A stretch of DNA of 64,000 nucleotides from assembly GCF_000721495.1 (NCBI RefSeq), contig NZ_JOHY01000015.1, positions 1 to 64,000 on the forward strand, given 5' to 3'. Below are positions 1-8,760 of this stretch, piece by piece (position 1 is the stretch's first letter; each line of letters begins with the position of its first letter). The translations under genes and the position numbers were made by a program. The notes under the pieces were generated by a model, which did no database searches, had not been told where the DNA came from, and saw only the letters and a list, made by a program, of their open reading frames with translations. The stretch comes from Streptomyces sp. NRRL F-5123. GTDB lineage: Bacteria > Actinomycetota > Actinomycetes > Streptomycetales > Streptomycetaceae.

Positions 1-309
1 CGCGCAGAAGGAGTCCTGTGCGGCCGCGTCGGCCCGGCCGCCGGCCTCCACCACCCCGATGTTCTTCGTCGAGTTGTCCGACGAGCGCCGGACCTGGTAG
101 AGGCTCCCGGTGTACGAGCCGTACAGGGCGCGGACGGTGCTGTGCGCGGCCACACAGGGCGTGCCGCCGGAGGCGTAGATGTCACACGGCTGCTGTGTCG
201 CGGCATGCGACGGGGCGGCCGTGCCGGTCAGGACACCGGCGGCGACTGCCACCACGGTGCCCGCCCCCAGGAGTGCGCGCCGCACGCGGCGCATCCACGA
301 TCGGTGCAT
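1..309 (-). CDS. Alpha-L-arabinofuranosidase (GH54 type), N-terminal part, cut by window edge
   Basis: The first 103 codons are visible and the gene runs off the left edge. The start ATG at 309 follows an AAGGAG ribosome site. A twin-Arg-free signal peptide (MRRVRRALLGAG, then a hydrophobic stretch) ends near residue 34 at PSHAA. The mature start CDIYASGGTPCVAAHSTVRA, followed by ALYGS and LYQVRR, is the typical beginning of the GH54 catalytic domain (ArabFuran-catal), which removes arabinose side chains from arabinoxylan or arabinan outside the cell. It diverges from the GH5 gene across a spacer with two identical LacI-type operators, so shared sugar-dependent repression is likely (inference). 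Confidence 0.8.
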   Translation of the reverse strand, partial: MHRSWMRRVRRALLGAGTVVAVAAGVLTGTAAPSHAATQQPCDIYASGGTPCVAAHSTVRALYGSYTGSLYQVRRSSDNSTKNIGVVEAGGRADAAAQDSFCA

Positions 310-521
310 GTTGAGTCGCTCCTTGTCTTCGGAACTCATCGGACGTCGGGGCAGCAGGACCGAGGCGGCCGACCGCGCCCGGGGCTGTCGGATTCCGGTG
401 ATGGTCCACCCGTCGTTGGTGCTGGAGAGGGCCTCCACATCACGGTGGTGGGCGCCGACCGTGGTGCTGTCGGCGCCCTCGTCGGCATCCCGGCGCTGCT
501 GGGGCGTGTGTGCCCGCGCCC

Positions 522-569
522 GGGTGCCGACCGAGACCCGTGGCCGGGTGCCGACCGAGACCCGTGGCC
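522..569. repeat. 24-bp tandem repeat, two perfect copies
   Basis: The 24-base unit beginning GGGTGCCGACCGAGACCCGT occurs twice head to tail (522-545 and 546-569) without mismatch. It lies in non-coding DNA between the GH54 gene and the first operator. Function unknown. Confidence 0.85.
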
Positions 570-730
570 TGGGGTGGGGCGGGCCGTGAGTGGGGCCGTT
601 CGGTGTTCGCTTCGGTTCGGATCAGCTGCGGGTCCACTGCTGGTCGGACTGACCGTTGCCGGCCCGTGGTCCGGCCAAGGCGTTGCCGCCGGTGGGGGAG
701 AGGCGCCAGAGATGTCGAGGTAGGCCGGAC

Positions 731-748
731 GTTGGTTAGCGCTAACAT
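731..748. promoter_or_regulatory. LacI-type operator GTTAGCGCTAAC, left copy
   Basis: A perfect 12-bp palindrome with the central CG typical of LacI/GalR-family operators at 735-746. The surrounding 18 bases (731-748) are identical to the reverse complement of the copy at 1057-1074. It is likely bound by a sugar-responsive repressor of the glycosidase genes. No such repressor is in the window. Confidence 0.7.
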
Positions 749-1056
749 CGCCGTTCGTCATTTTGCGGTGGGATTGCCGAAGGGTTTCGGGGAGACGGTC
801 CTCTCCGTGTCGCGGGCCTGTCAAGGGGTGTGAACCCCGATTCGGACAGCGGTCGTCGGCGTACGGCATGCCCCGGTGCTACGCCTGGCCGTACGGGAAG
901 GGTCGTCGAGCCCGAGCGACTCCGCGGTGCGCTGGCGCTCTCAACTGCGATGGCTGCCGCAAGGGTTGACAGGGTATGCCCGTTGGGGCACGCTGCCGTT
1001 TCGGCCGCCGGACATCCCATCTCCCTGCCGGGAGGCGGCTTGTCTGTTCCGATGGA

Positions 1057-1074
1057 ATGTTAGCGCTAACCAAC
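1057..1074. promoter_or_regulatory. LacI-type operator GTTAGCGCTAAC, right copy (inverted)
   Basis: The palindrome occupies 1059-1070 and the 18-bp extended site is an inverted copy of 731-748. It lies 58 bp upstream of the GH5 start codon, a position suited to blocking transcription of that gene. Confidence 0.75.
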
Positions 1075-1131
1075 AAGTGCCCCGCACAACAGCACCCTTG
1101 GCGTCGTCACCCCCCACCGCCAGGAGACCCG

Positions 1132-2595
1132 ATGAACATCAGAACGTCCCGGCTGACCGCCGGCCTGTCCGCCATAGCCCTCGCCGTGGCCGGCCTCCTC
1201 GCGACCGGCGCCACAGCGCACGCCGCCCCGGCTGCGACCGCCGCGTCCACCAGCCAGTTCCACGGCGTGAACTGGGCGGATCCCAACGACAACTTCATCA
1301 CCGGCCCCAACATCCCGGTGGGACTGTCGCAGTCGGACAGCTACGCGACCGTCTACACGAAGTCGACTTCCATCCTCAAGGGGTTCCAGGGCCTCGGGGC
1401 CAACACCGTCCGCATGGGCTTCAACGCGGCGACGACCTCCGGGTCCTGGTGGAACAGCTACACCGCCGCTCTGGACGCCGCCACCGATCTGGGCATGAAC
1501 GTCATCGTCGCCCCCTGGCTGCAGGGCGGGAAGGTCAGCGACACCGCGTCCTTCTACCAGATGTGGGACACGATGATCAACAAGTACGGCGGCCACGGCA
1601 ACTTCTACTTCGACATCATGAACGAGCCGTACGGCTACAACGCCACGGACCTGACCAACTTCGAGGCCTCCTGGCTGGCCCGCTACCCGAGCCTCTCCCG
1701 CAGCCACGTGATCGTGCCCGGGCTGTGGTCCGACGGGAACCTGTGCGCGGTCGGTTCGGACTCCCGGCTGTCGGGCACCCTGCTGTCGATCCACATCTAC
1801 GGCATGTTCGGTGACTCCCACACCACCGAGGCCGCCTGGGTCAACGACTTCACCAGCAACCTGTGCGGTCACGCCGACCGGGCCGTGCTCACCGAGTTCG
1901 GCGTCCCCATGAACACGGGCGTCGACTACAACGGCCCCAAGGACGGCGTCAACGACCTGTCGTACCTCTACGGCATCACCGACACCGTCCGCAGCCTGGG
2001 TATCGGCTCGGTCCTGTGGACGGGCGTCAAGAACGCGACCCAGACGCAGGGGCCGGGCCCGTGCGAGAACGCCTCCTGCGCCATCACCACCCTGAGCGGC
2101 AGCGGCACCAACCTCTCGGTGAGCGTGACCAACCAGTCCGGTCTCGACCGGCTCCAGTGGGGCTGGGGCACCGGCACCAACCCCGGTGGCAATGGCGGAA
2201 CCGGCGGCACCGGCACGCTGCTGCGCGGCGCCGGCTCCAACCGCTGCCTCGACGTGCCCAACGCCGGCACCGCCAACGGCACCCAGACCGAGATCTGGGA
2301 CTGCAACGGCGGCGCCAACCAGTCCTGGGCCCTCAACGCCTCGAAGGAGCTGGTGGTGTACGGGTCCAAGTGCCTCGACGCCTACAGCGGCGGCACCACG
2401 GCGGGAACCAAGGTCGTCATCTGGGACTGCAACGGCGGGACCAACCAGCAGTGGAACGTCAACGCCGACGGCTCCGTCACCAACGTGAAGTCCGGCCTCT
2501 GCCTGGACGTCACGGGGGCCTCGACCGCCAACGGCGCCCTCGTCGAACTGTGGACCTGCAACGGCGGCAGCAACGAGAAGTGGAGCCGCCAGTAG
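1132..2595 (+). CDS. Secreted GH5 glycoside hydrolase with C-terminal ricin-type CBM13
   Basis: 487 residues. The ATG at 1132 is chosen because AGGAG lies just upstream and a signal peptide follows directly (hydrophobic to about residue 31, ending ATAHAAP). The GH5 catalytic domain spans about 38-345. The acid/base is Glu165 in DIMNEPYG and the nucleophile is Glu255 in VLTEFGVP, with HIYG between them. A Gly/Thr linker near 346-360 leads to a ricin-B/CBM13 domain (361-487) with three repeats marked by CLDV/CLDA and W(D/T)CNGG. It is probably a beta-glycanase of the cellulase or galactanase type. The sugar specificity cannot be read from the sequence. Confidence 0.88.
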   Translation: MNIRTSRLTAGLSAIALAVAGLLATGATAHAAPAATAASTSQFHGVNWADPNDNFITGPNIPVGLSQSDSYATVYTKSTSILKGFQGLGANTVRMGFNAATTSGSWWNSYTAALDAATDLGMNVIVAPWLQGGKVSDTASFYQMWDTMINKYGGHGNFYFDIMNEPYGYNATDLTNFEASWLARYPSLSRSHVIVPGLWSDGNLCAVGSDSRLSGTLLSIHIYGMFGDSHTTEAAWVNDFTSNLCGHADRAVLTEFGVPMNTGVDYNGPKDGVNDLSYLYGITDTVRSLGIGSVLWTGVKNATQTQGPGPCENASCAITTLSGSGTNLSVSVTNQSGLDRLQWGWGTGTNPGGNGGTGGTGTLLRGAGSNRCLDVPNAGTANGTQTEIWDCNGGANQSWALNASKELVVYGSKCLDAYSGGTTAGTKVVIWDCNGGTNQQWNVNADGSVTNVKSGLCLDVTGASTANGALVELWTCNGGSNEKWSRQ

Positions 2596-3084
2596 CCCGG
2601 CCGGTCCCGCCGGCTGCCGGCGCCGGGAGCCGGTCCTGTCCCGCCTGCTGCCCGGCGGGACCGGGACCGGCGGCCCGACACGCCAGGTCGCCCGCGGACC
2701 CGGCCGGTGCAGGTGGTTCGGCACTGCCGAAGAGCGGCACATGCTCCCCGTCCGGGGGAAGCCGTCCACGGCGGTGGGTGAGCAAGCAGCTGGGCGGGGG
2801 AGCTCGCCCCCCGCAATGGGCCTCTCACCCGCAGACCGACGCTCGCCCCATCGCGGATGGTGACCTGCTGTCGCCGACGGGGGTGAGCGAGGGGAGCGCG
2901 GACGCCTTTGGACGGGGCGGACTGACACTGAGCCGGCAGTAAGCCGCACTCCCGGACCGGTCGGCGGGAACAAGCTCCCATTCCCCCTCCCGCACCGGCG
3001 GGTTGTCCTGCAGTTGGAGGGGGACGGGGCCTGCCGGCCCCCGGAACGGGCAGTGTCCACGTCTTCTGCACCTGCCGGCCGGTG
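2596..3084. other. Intergenic stretch with no recognised gene
   Basis: About 490 bases between the GH5 stop and the end of the aldo/keto reductase scar. Open frames here show no recognisable protein on either strand. GC-rich inverted repeats just after 2600 may end GH5 transcription, but none is a clear terminator. Confidence 0.4.
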
Positions 3085-3375
3085 TTAGTTGGACAGTCCC
3101 GAGTAGCGGACCTTCCCGGCCCGTACGGCGTCGTCGAAGAAGGCCAGGGTCTCCTCGACGGGGGTGAGCGGGTCCCAGGCGTGCGCCTGGTACAGGTCGA
3201 CGGCCTCGACGCCGAGGCGGCGCAGCGAGGACTCCGGGCGGGGCCGAGGCTGCGTCGGGAGAGGCCGCTGGCGTTGTCGCGTTCGGGGCCGAAGCGGCCC
3301 TTGGCGGCGATGACCGTGCGGGAGGTGAGGGCGGCGGGCCCGACGGAGATCCAGTGGCCGACGATCACCCCGCCC
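3085..3375 (-). pseudogene. Aldo/keto reductase remnant
   Basis: Two minus-strand frames together resemble the middle of an aldo/keto reductase. One (about 3262-3375) reads [20 protein letters not shown]. The next, after a frameshift near 3240, reads [15 protein letters not shown], then a stretch ending in RYSGLSN and a TAA at 3085-3087. In intact family members the protein continues well past GLSN and starts about 90 residues earlier. Both ends and the frame are therefore lost, and this is a dead fragment. Confidence 0.7.
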
Positions 3376-3456
3376 CGTCGGCCCTGACCCGCCCGGCCTC
3401 GACGGCCCATGATATTCATCGCACGATCTCGACCGCACGCCCCTGACGGAGACCAT

Positions 3457-3948
3457 GTGTCCAGCCCCCTTGCCGCACCGCCGATCGTTCGCCGCGCCGA
3501 TCCGGAGGACGCCGACGCGCTCGTGGAACTGCGCGCACTCATGCTGACCGAGATGGGCATGGCCGTCGGTGGGGCGGACGCGCACTGGCGGGTGGCAGCC
3601 CGTTCCTGGTACGCCGAACACCTCGTACGTCCTGGGGAGTTCGCCGCCTTCGTGGTGGACGACCCGGAGGCCGGTGTGGTGAGCAGCGCCGTCGGCACCT
3701 GTGACCGGCACACGCCCGGTCCGACCAACCTCAGTGGCCTGCACGGCCATGTCTCCAACGTCAGCACGCACCCGGATCACCGGCGCCGTGGGCATGCCCG
3801 GGCCTGTCTGGCTGCTCTGCTGGACTGGTTCGCCACATCGACCGAGGCGCGGGTCATCAATCTCAACGCGACCGGCCAGGGCATCGGCCTCTACCAGTCC
3901 CTGGGGTTCGACGTTCCGCGCCACCCGGCGCTCCAGCTCCGGCTCTGA
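3457..3948 (+). CDS. GNAT-family N-acetyltransferase
   Basis: 163 residues from the GTG at 3457, preferred over the upstream ATG at 3409 because ACGGAGA precedes it and the fold begins soon after ([17 protein letters not shown]). The acetyl-CoA binding motif is [14 protein letters not shown] near residues 104-117, and the C-terminal LYQSLGF is the usual GNAT beta-strand and helix. The acceptor is unknown. It stands alone between the AKR scar and a small membrane protein gene. Confidence 0.8.
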   Translation: MSSPLAAPPIVRRADPEDADALVELRALMLTEMGMAVGGADAHWRVAARSWYAEHLVRPGEFAAFVVDDPEAGVVSSAVGTCDRHTPGPTNLSGLHGHVSNVSTHPDHRRRGHARACLAALLDWFATSTEARVINLNATGQGIGLYQSLGFDVPRHPALQLRL

Positions 3949-4116
3949 CGGGTGTGCCGAGGCCCCCTCCGCCGCGCCGGCCGACAGTCTGTCGGCGCGG
4001 CGCCCCCGGCGGAGCACAGGGGACGGCATCGGAGCCCTCGCGAGGCTGAGCCTCTTCTCCCGCTACGATGTGGGCGCCGGCGTCCGACGGACGGAAAATT
4101 GTTGTCCGGAGCACGC

Positions 4117-4353
4117 ATGCCTAATTCTTCCTTTGTCCGTCTCGCCCGCGGAGCCTCGCCCTGGCTTGCACCGGCCGTCGCCACGGCCGTCGCCGGCCTG
4201 GTCTGCGCTCGCGGGCCGAAGCACGCCTGGGCCATCGCGGTGCCGACTACGGCGCTCGCGGCCGGGGCGCTGTGGTCCTTCCGCGGCCCCGAGGACGAAA
4301 TCGCTCAGGGGCAGAAGACCATCGCGGGCGCGACCCGCCTCGACCGCTGCTGA
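4117..4353 (+). CDS. Small hypothetical membrane protein
   Basis: 78 residues, MPNSSFVRLARGASPW onward, with two hydrophobic segments (about 15-30 and 36-51) and a polar tail. CCGGAG lies about six bases ahead of the ATG. It ends 12 bases before the next membrane protein gene, so the two may be co-transcribed. I do not recognise the family. Confidence 0.5.
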   Translation: MPNSSFVRLARGASPWLAPAVATAVAGLVCARGPKHAWAIAVPTTALAAGALWSFRGPEDEIAQGQKTIAGATRLDRC

Positions 4354-4365
4354 GGCGCGGCCCCA

Positions 4366-5151
4366 ATGCGGCGCAGGAGGGGATCCGCGCAAACCACCTG
4401 GCTCATGGCTGGTGCAAGGCTTGGAGCTTTGGTGGTGGTCATGGCGGGCGCTGCGATCATCCTGATTGTGAACGCACCACCTGGTCTGCTGAGTCCGGGT
4501 GACAGGACGACGGGAGCCGGTCCCACCGCACTCGCTTTCATCGGTATATACGCCGTGGGGACGTGCGTCTTCATTCCCAAGCCCGCGCTGAGCGCTGTCG
4601 CCGGCATTCTCTTCGGCCTGCCGGTCGGGCTACTCGTCGCCGTACTGGGGAACACGGCCGGAGCCCTGCTCGGGTACGTCGCCGCCCGGCTTCTGGGCAG
4701 CGACGCCCTCCACCTGCTGAGCGCCCGTAGCCGTCACGTCGAAACCCTGCGCGCACGCCTTACGCGGCGACCATTCATCAGCATGCTCTGGATGCGCATC
4801 ACGCCTGGTATGCCGTTTGCGGCGGTGAGTGTGGCAGCGGGCTCCAGCCGTCTGCCCGTTCTTCCGTTCGCGGTGGCCACAGCGCTCGGCACGCTCCCTG
4901 CTACAGGTGCGTGTGTCGCGATGGGCACGGTCGCCACGTCGCTGTCGTCCCCGGTGGTCTGGGGTCCCTTCGCAGCTGCTGTGGTTGTCTTCGGCGTCTT
5001 TCTTCTCATCCGACGAAAGGGAAGAAGCCAATCCTGCCCGACCTCGTCGTCGTCCTCGTCCACCTCCGCGAGGTCCGCGGCCCCGACGGCGACCTCGCCG
5101 CCCTCAGCACGGCCACCGGCGGCACCGTCTGATGGGAGTCCGCCTCCATGA
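4366..5151 (+). CDS. TVP38/TMEM64 (DedA/VTT-like) membrane protein with an aberrant tail
   Basis: Residues 1-215 form a multi-span membrane protein of the VTT (SNARE-associated) type: GIYAVGTCVFIPKPALSAVA, FGLPVGLLVAVLGN and the basic loop followed by WMRITPGMPF are family features. These proteins are thought to act in lipid scrambling or membrane homeostasis. The last 45 residues are Ser/Ala/Pro-rich and not family-like. In another frame the same DNA (about 5037-5132) reads PDLVVVLVHLREVRGPDGD. The 3' end may therefore have been replaced by foreign DNA or shifted in frame. The start at 4366 has no clear ribosome site; the ATG at 4405 is an alternative. Confidence 0.65.
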   Translation: MRRRRGSAQTTWLMAGARLGALVVVMAGAAIILIVNAPPGLLSPGDRTTGAGPTALAFIGIYAVGTCVFIPKPALSAVAGILFGLPVGLLVAVLGNTAGALLGYVAARLLGSDALHLLSARSRHVETLRARLTRRPFISMLWMRITPGMPFAAVSVAAGSSRLPVLPFAVATALGTLPATGACVAMGTVATSLSSPVVWGPFAAAVVVFGVFLLIRRKGRSQSCPTSSSSSSTSARSAAPTATSPPSARPPAAPSDGSPPP

Positions 5152-5293
5152 CCCCGCCGAGGGCCGTCGCCCGCTTCGACTACGGGAGACCCTGGCGGCG
5201 TCCCGGGCCGGCCGGCTCCGGCACCGCGACGGCCGCCTTGCGGGCAGTGGACGCCCAGCCCGCTGTCGGTCTGGTCGGAAGGAGAGCCGCTCG

Positions 5294-5407
5294 ATGCGGA
5301 TCCAGGTCATCACCGTGGGCACGACCGGCTCGGTCGCCCCGTACACCGGCCTCGCGCACCGGCTCGTGGCCGAAGGCCGGTCCACCTGGCCGACCGTGGG
5401 GCCCTGA
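5294..5407 (+). pseudogene. 5' fragment of a family-1 glycosyltransferase
   Basis: An ATG at 5294 behind GGAAGGAGAG opens MRIQVITVGTTGSVAPYTGL, then AHRLVAEG. This is the N-terminal beta-strand and loop of GT1/UGT-type glycosyltransferases. Translation stops after 37 codons, whereas intact enzymes have about 400. Only the start of the gene survives. Confidence 0.65.
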
Positions 5408-5847
5408 CCGTCGAGGTCGCCGGCACCTACCTGCTGGAGGAGGCCGGCGCCGCGTTCGACGCCGGCCGCACCGGCCGCACTCGCTGTGAGGGCGTGGGCG
5501 CGGACGTCTCCAGCGGCACCGCGGACGCCGCGCTCGACAAGGCCACAGACTGCCTGGCCTCGCCGACGCTGCCCACCGTGGTGAACCACACCGTGGTCTA
5601 CCACTGGAACGCCGGCCGGACGAGCACGGGCATGTACACCCTCCTCGCAACGGCACGCCTTGCCGGCGGCACGTCCGCGATCGCCGCGCTGGGAAGCGTC
5701 GCCTCGGGCCGCGGCGTCGGTAGCCCCGTCACCCACCTCGGGGCCGTCCCGGTCCTCAACCCGCTGGCCTGCATCACCACCGAGGCCGCCCGGACAACGC
5801 CACCAGACCGGCCCACCGTAGGGCGTGTTTCAGAAGTGGCCTTGTGA
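5404..5847 (+). pseudogene. Remnant of a secreted beta-rich hypothetical protein
   Basis: An open frame without a usable start or ribosome site runs through TVEVAGTYLLEEAG and PTVVNHTVVYHWNAGRTST to PVLNPLACITTEAA. The pattern (VNHTVVYHW, RTST, then NPLACITT) resembles the C-terminal part of secreted proteins of unknown function in Streptomyces, from memory only. It follows the glycosyltransferase scrap directly and probably belongs to the same deletion zone. Confidence 0.35.
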
Positions 5848-6065
5848 GGTGCAGGCCCTCGTTCGTCGGCGCCGATGACGGTGAAGCTTGGCAGCTCGTC
5901 GAAAAATAGTCGGTTGCCTATGGGCGATGGTGGTGGATCCAATGGCCGATGTGATCACCCGGGCGCGCCCGACGCGGCGAGACGTGACGAGTGCGAACCG
6001 CCGGCCGGGCCGGCGCGCGTTCCGGGTGGACCGTGACCGCATCGTCCCAAGGGAGACGCCAGCCG

Positions 6066-7178
6066 ATGAATACACCACCATCGCCGTCCGGAGCAGAGCA
6101 CATAGACGGGTCGTCCATCGGCCTGGGCGCTCTCGTCCCGCTGACACGGCCCGGCTGGGTCGAGGCGGGCCGACACCTGCTCGCAGGACTCGACCTGGCC
6201 GTTCGCGAGGTCAACGAGGCCGGCGGGATCGACGGCAGACCACTGGAGCTGGTGGTCCGGGACACCGCGGCCGATCCGGAGCGGGCCGCGGCGGCCGTGG
6301 ACGAACTGGCCGGCCTGGGCGTGGCCGCCGTGGCGGGGGAGTACCACAGCGTCGTCGCCCGCGCCGCCGCCGCCAGAGCCGGCGCCCTCGGCGTGCCGTT
6401 CCTCTGCTCGTCCGCGGTGCTCGACGCGCTCACCGAGGAGCCGACGGAGTGGGTCGCGCGCCTGGCCCCGGCCCAGTCCCGCGGCTGGCGGATCTATGCG
6501 GACTTCCTCCTCGGCGCGGGCCGGCGTCGGATCGCCTTGGCGACCCAGCCGAGCGTCTACTGGGCGTCCGGGACCCGAGTCCTACGGGACCACCTCGCTT
6601 CCCACGGCGGCAGCGTCCTCGAACTCGACACGAACGCGCTCACCCCCGAGGCCCTGTGCGACGCACTCGTTGAGCACGAGGCGACGGCGCTGCTCCTGCT
6701 GGTCGGCCATCCGGAGCCGGCGGTGCCGATCGTCAGAGCCGTCCGGGGCGACCGGCGGCTCGCGAAGATCCTGATCGGCGCTCCGGCCGGACAACCGGAG
6801 TTCGCCGAATGGGCCTCGGCGCTGGGCGAGGACGGCGCCGGGATCCCGTTCCTGCGCTATCTGCCCGAGCGCCTCGGTCCGCTCGGCGAACGCGTCGGGA
6901 AGGAGCTCCGCGAGCGGCTGGGCGAAGCGCCCTCCTTCGTCGCCTTCGAGGGCTGGGACACCGTCGCCGTCCTCGCCGAGGTGTTGCGTTCCCACGGCAC
7001 GGACCGGGCGGCCATCGCCGCGTCGTGGCCGCGCGTGGTGGTCGAGGGCACCCGCGGGCCGATCCGGTTCTCCCGCACGCCGGGCATCAGCGTGTGGCAA
7101 TGGGCTTGGACACCAATCCAAGTCGTTGACCGGGACCCGGGGGAACCCGATCGTTTTCGTGTCCTCCACGTCGGCTGA
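6066..7178 (+). CDS. ABC-type substrate-binding protein (type 1 fold), no signal peptide
   Basis: 370 residues, with AAGGGAG upstream of the ATG. The fold is that of branched-chain amino acid (LivJ/LivK-like) binding proteins: [20 protein letters not shown] near the N-terminus, [20 protein letters not shown] at 46-65, then [13 protein letters not shown] and [14 protein letters not shown]. The usual lipoprotein or Sec signal is absent: the N-terminus [15 protein letters not shown] is polar. No permease or ATPase gene is adjacent. It may serve as a cytosolic ligand sensor or be an orphan remnant of a transporter (inference). Confidence 0.75.
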   Translation: MNTPPSPSGAEHIDGSSIGLGALVPLTRPGWVEAGRHLLAGLDLAVREVNEAGGIDGRPLELVVRDTAADPERAAAAVDELAGLGVAAVAGEYHSVVARAAAARAGALGVPFLCSSAVLDALTEEPTEWVARLAPAQSRGWRIYADFLLGAGRRRIALATQPSVYWASGTRVLRDHLASHGGSVLELDTNALTPEALCDALVEHEATALLLLVGHPEPAVPIVRAVRGDRRLAKILIGAPAGQPEFAEWASALGEDGAGIPFLRYLPERLGPLGERVGKELRERLGEAPSFVAFEGWDTVAVLAEVLRSHGTDRAAIAASWPRVVVEGTRGPIRFSRTPGISVWQWAWTPIQVVDRDPGEPDRFRVLHVG

Positions 7179-7209
7179 GAAAGCACGGAGGACCGACGTG
7201 CGTCGGCCC

Positions 7210-7345
7210 GGGCCCGCAGTTGCTCAAAGATGCGATGCCAGGTGCCGTCCCGCTGCCAACGCCGGAACAGCCCGTAGACCGTCTCCCACGGGCCATACCG
7301 CTCAGGCACGTCCCGCCACGGAGCGCCGCCGCGTCCGAGGTCGGC
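7210..7345 (-). mobile_element. IS5-type transposase fragment
   Basis: The minus-strand frame reads [20 protein letters not shown], then [19 protein letters not shown]. This is the N-terminal region of IS5-family (DUF4096-type) transposases. The catalytic part and both ends are missing. The fragment sits between the substrate-binding protein gene and the truncated ThDP enzyme, and probably caused the loss of the latter's 5' part. Confidence 0.7.
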
Positions 7346-7489
7346 GCGGAGGCCGGCTCACGAAGCGGCTCGGCTGTCCGCCTTGCGGCGGAAGGGGCGA
7401 GCCCGGATGCGCGGGCGGGGCGTCCGCCACGGTCCGCGGCGTCCCGGCCGGGAGGTACCTCGGATGTTGCGGCGCCCGCTGCTGCGGCT

Positions 7490-7880
7490 CCCGCGGACCG
7501 GATGTCGGCCGGTGGTCGCGGTCGTGGGTGACGCGGCGTTCGCCATGGGCGGCATGGAGATCCACACCGCGGCGGAACTCGGTCTGGCCGTCGTGTGGAT
7601 CGTGCTCAACAACAGCGGCAACGCCATGGTCGCCAACCTCCAGAACTTGCTGTTCGGCAGGGAGAGCGGGGCGCTGTACACGCATCCGCTCGACGCCGCC
7701 GCCATCGCACGCGGACTCGGTGCCCGGGCGGCACTCGTGAGGACCCTCGGTGAGTTCGCGTCCGCCTTGGACGACGCGCTGCACAGCAACGCCCCCTTCG
7801 TGATCGACGCGCGCGTGGACGGCGACGAGATGCCGTGGTCGCTGCGCGGACGTGCCGAGGCGCTCAGAAGCGGCGGATGA
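7490..7880 (+). pseudogene. C-terminal fragment of a thiamine-diphosphate enzyme
   Basis: The frame from about 7490 reads VVAVVGDAAFAMGGMEIHTA, then VVWIVLNNSGNAMV. This is the ThDP-binding segment (normally GDGxF...NN) of acetolactate synthase-like enzymes, followed by their C-terminal end. About 130 of roughly 550 residues remain. The central Gly of the GDG motif is Ala here. The N-terminal domains are replaced by IS-derived DNA, so this is a dead gene. Confidence 0.7.
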
Positions 7881-7971
7881 CCGCCCAGCCCCCGCGACAC
7901 GGCCGGCGGTCACCGCCTCCGGCCTCGTCGCCGGCCTGGCGCCCGCGACACCGCGGAGGGCATCACGACGC

Positions 7972-8760
7972 TCAGCGGGGCGGTCGTGCCGGCCCTCGTT
8001 GAGGTCTGACGTCCGCCGCGCCGTCCGGGCTCGGGGCGGCATCGTGGCACCGCACCATCGCGTCCAGGCAGACACGTTCGGCGGTGGTGCGGTCCACGAC
8101 CGGCCAGCCGTGGCAACGGGCGAGCGCGGCGAGTTCGGCGTCGGGCTCGAAGGCGATCGGGTGGCCCACCACCGCGAGCAGTCCGGCATCGGACATGCTG
8201 TTGCCCAAGGCGATGGAACGGGCCGGATCGAGCGGCTGGCGCACACCCAGGTCGTGCAGGCAGCGGATCTTCTGCCCGGGACGTCCCGGGGCACGGAGCA
8301 GACGGGCACGGCAGCGTCCCTCGGCCGTCTCCGCCCGGGCCCCGTAGGCATGGGCGATGCCCAGGTCCGACGCCGCCTGCGCCACCGCTTCCTCGGGACT
8401 GCCGGAGACGACGGCCGTGACGTAGCCCCGCCTGGCCGCCGCGGACAGCACCGGCCGCACGAAAGGGAACACGCCGGCCCGGCACTCCTGCCAGGCGCGG
8501 CGGGCGGCCTCCTCGAGGACCTGGTGGGGCAACCCGTCGATCGCGGCCGTGTAGTGGGCGTAGACCGTCTCGACCGTGTCGCGAAAGGACTTCCGGACCG
8601 CGCCGCGGTCGGCGACAGCCGCCAAGGCCGCACCGGCTGCGTTGTCCCGGACGGCGCGCACCCGGACCAACTCGCGCAAGACGGCGGCCCCCACGGTGCC
8701 GGGATGGATCGTGCCGTCCAGGTCGAGCACGAGAACCGGACGCCGGGTCAGTCCCGGCAT
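7972..8760 (-). CDS. HAD-superfamily phosphatase (SerB-like, subfamily IB)
   Basis: 262 residues. Motif I is VLVLDLDGTI at residues 8-17, with nucleophile and acid Asp. Motif II is AVVSGSPEEA, and motif IV is ALGNSMSDAGLL with the Mg-binding Asp. A helical cap lies between motifs I and II. The start at 8760 overlaps the end of the IPP isomerase gene by 13 bases, indicating translational coupling. The substrate is unknown. Because of the coupling, a prenyl phosphate or another isoprenoid-linked phosphate is possible (inference). Confidence 0.8.
   Translation of the reverse strand: MPGLTRRPVLVLDLDGTIHPGTVGAAVLRELVRVRAVRDNAAGAALAAVADRGAVRKSFRDTVETVYAHYTAAIDGLPHQVLEEAARRAWQECRAGVFPFVRPVLSAAARRGYVTAVVSGSPEEAVAQAASDLGIAHAYGARAETAEGRCRARLLRAPGRPGQKIRCLHDLGVRQPLDPARSIALGNSMSDAGLLAVVGHPIAFEPDAELAALARCHGWPVVDRTTAERVCLDAMVRCHDAAPSPDGAADVRPQRGPARPPR

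Larger units (their letters stand above)
310..1131. other. Long divergent spacer between the two glycosidase genes
   Basis: No credible gene is seen in these 820 bases: the open frames are Pro/Arg/Gly-rich shadows. The spacer holds the tandem repeat at 522-569 and two operator palindromes. Its length is unusual for a simple divergent promoter, so a lost gene or a long leader is possible. Confidence 0.5.

Noticed and set aside
179..186. TGTCACA match inside the GH54 gene
   Set aside because: It lies within coding sequence without GGTC at the right distance, so it is chance.
966..971. TTGACA upstream of the GH5 gene as a -35 element
   Set aside because: No acceptable -10 follows at 16-18 bp (CACGCT), so no promoter call was made.
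1066..3060. Very long minus-strand open frame over the GH5 gene
   Set aside because: Antisense shadow of a GC-rich gene. The Gly/Val/Ala/Arg-rich translation has no recognisable fold and no ribosome site, while the plus strand encodes clear GH5 and CBM13 motifs.
5820..5950. GGGCGTGTTTCAGAAGTG segment as an insertion-sequence end
   Set aside because: It resembles the ends of some Streptomyces insertion sequences, but I found no matching inverted end, target duplication or transposase next to it, so it is not annotated.
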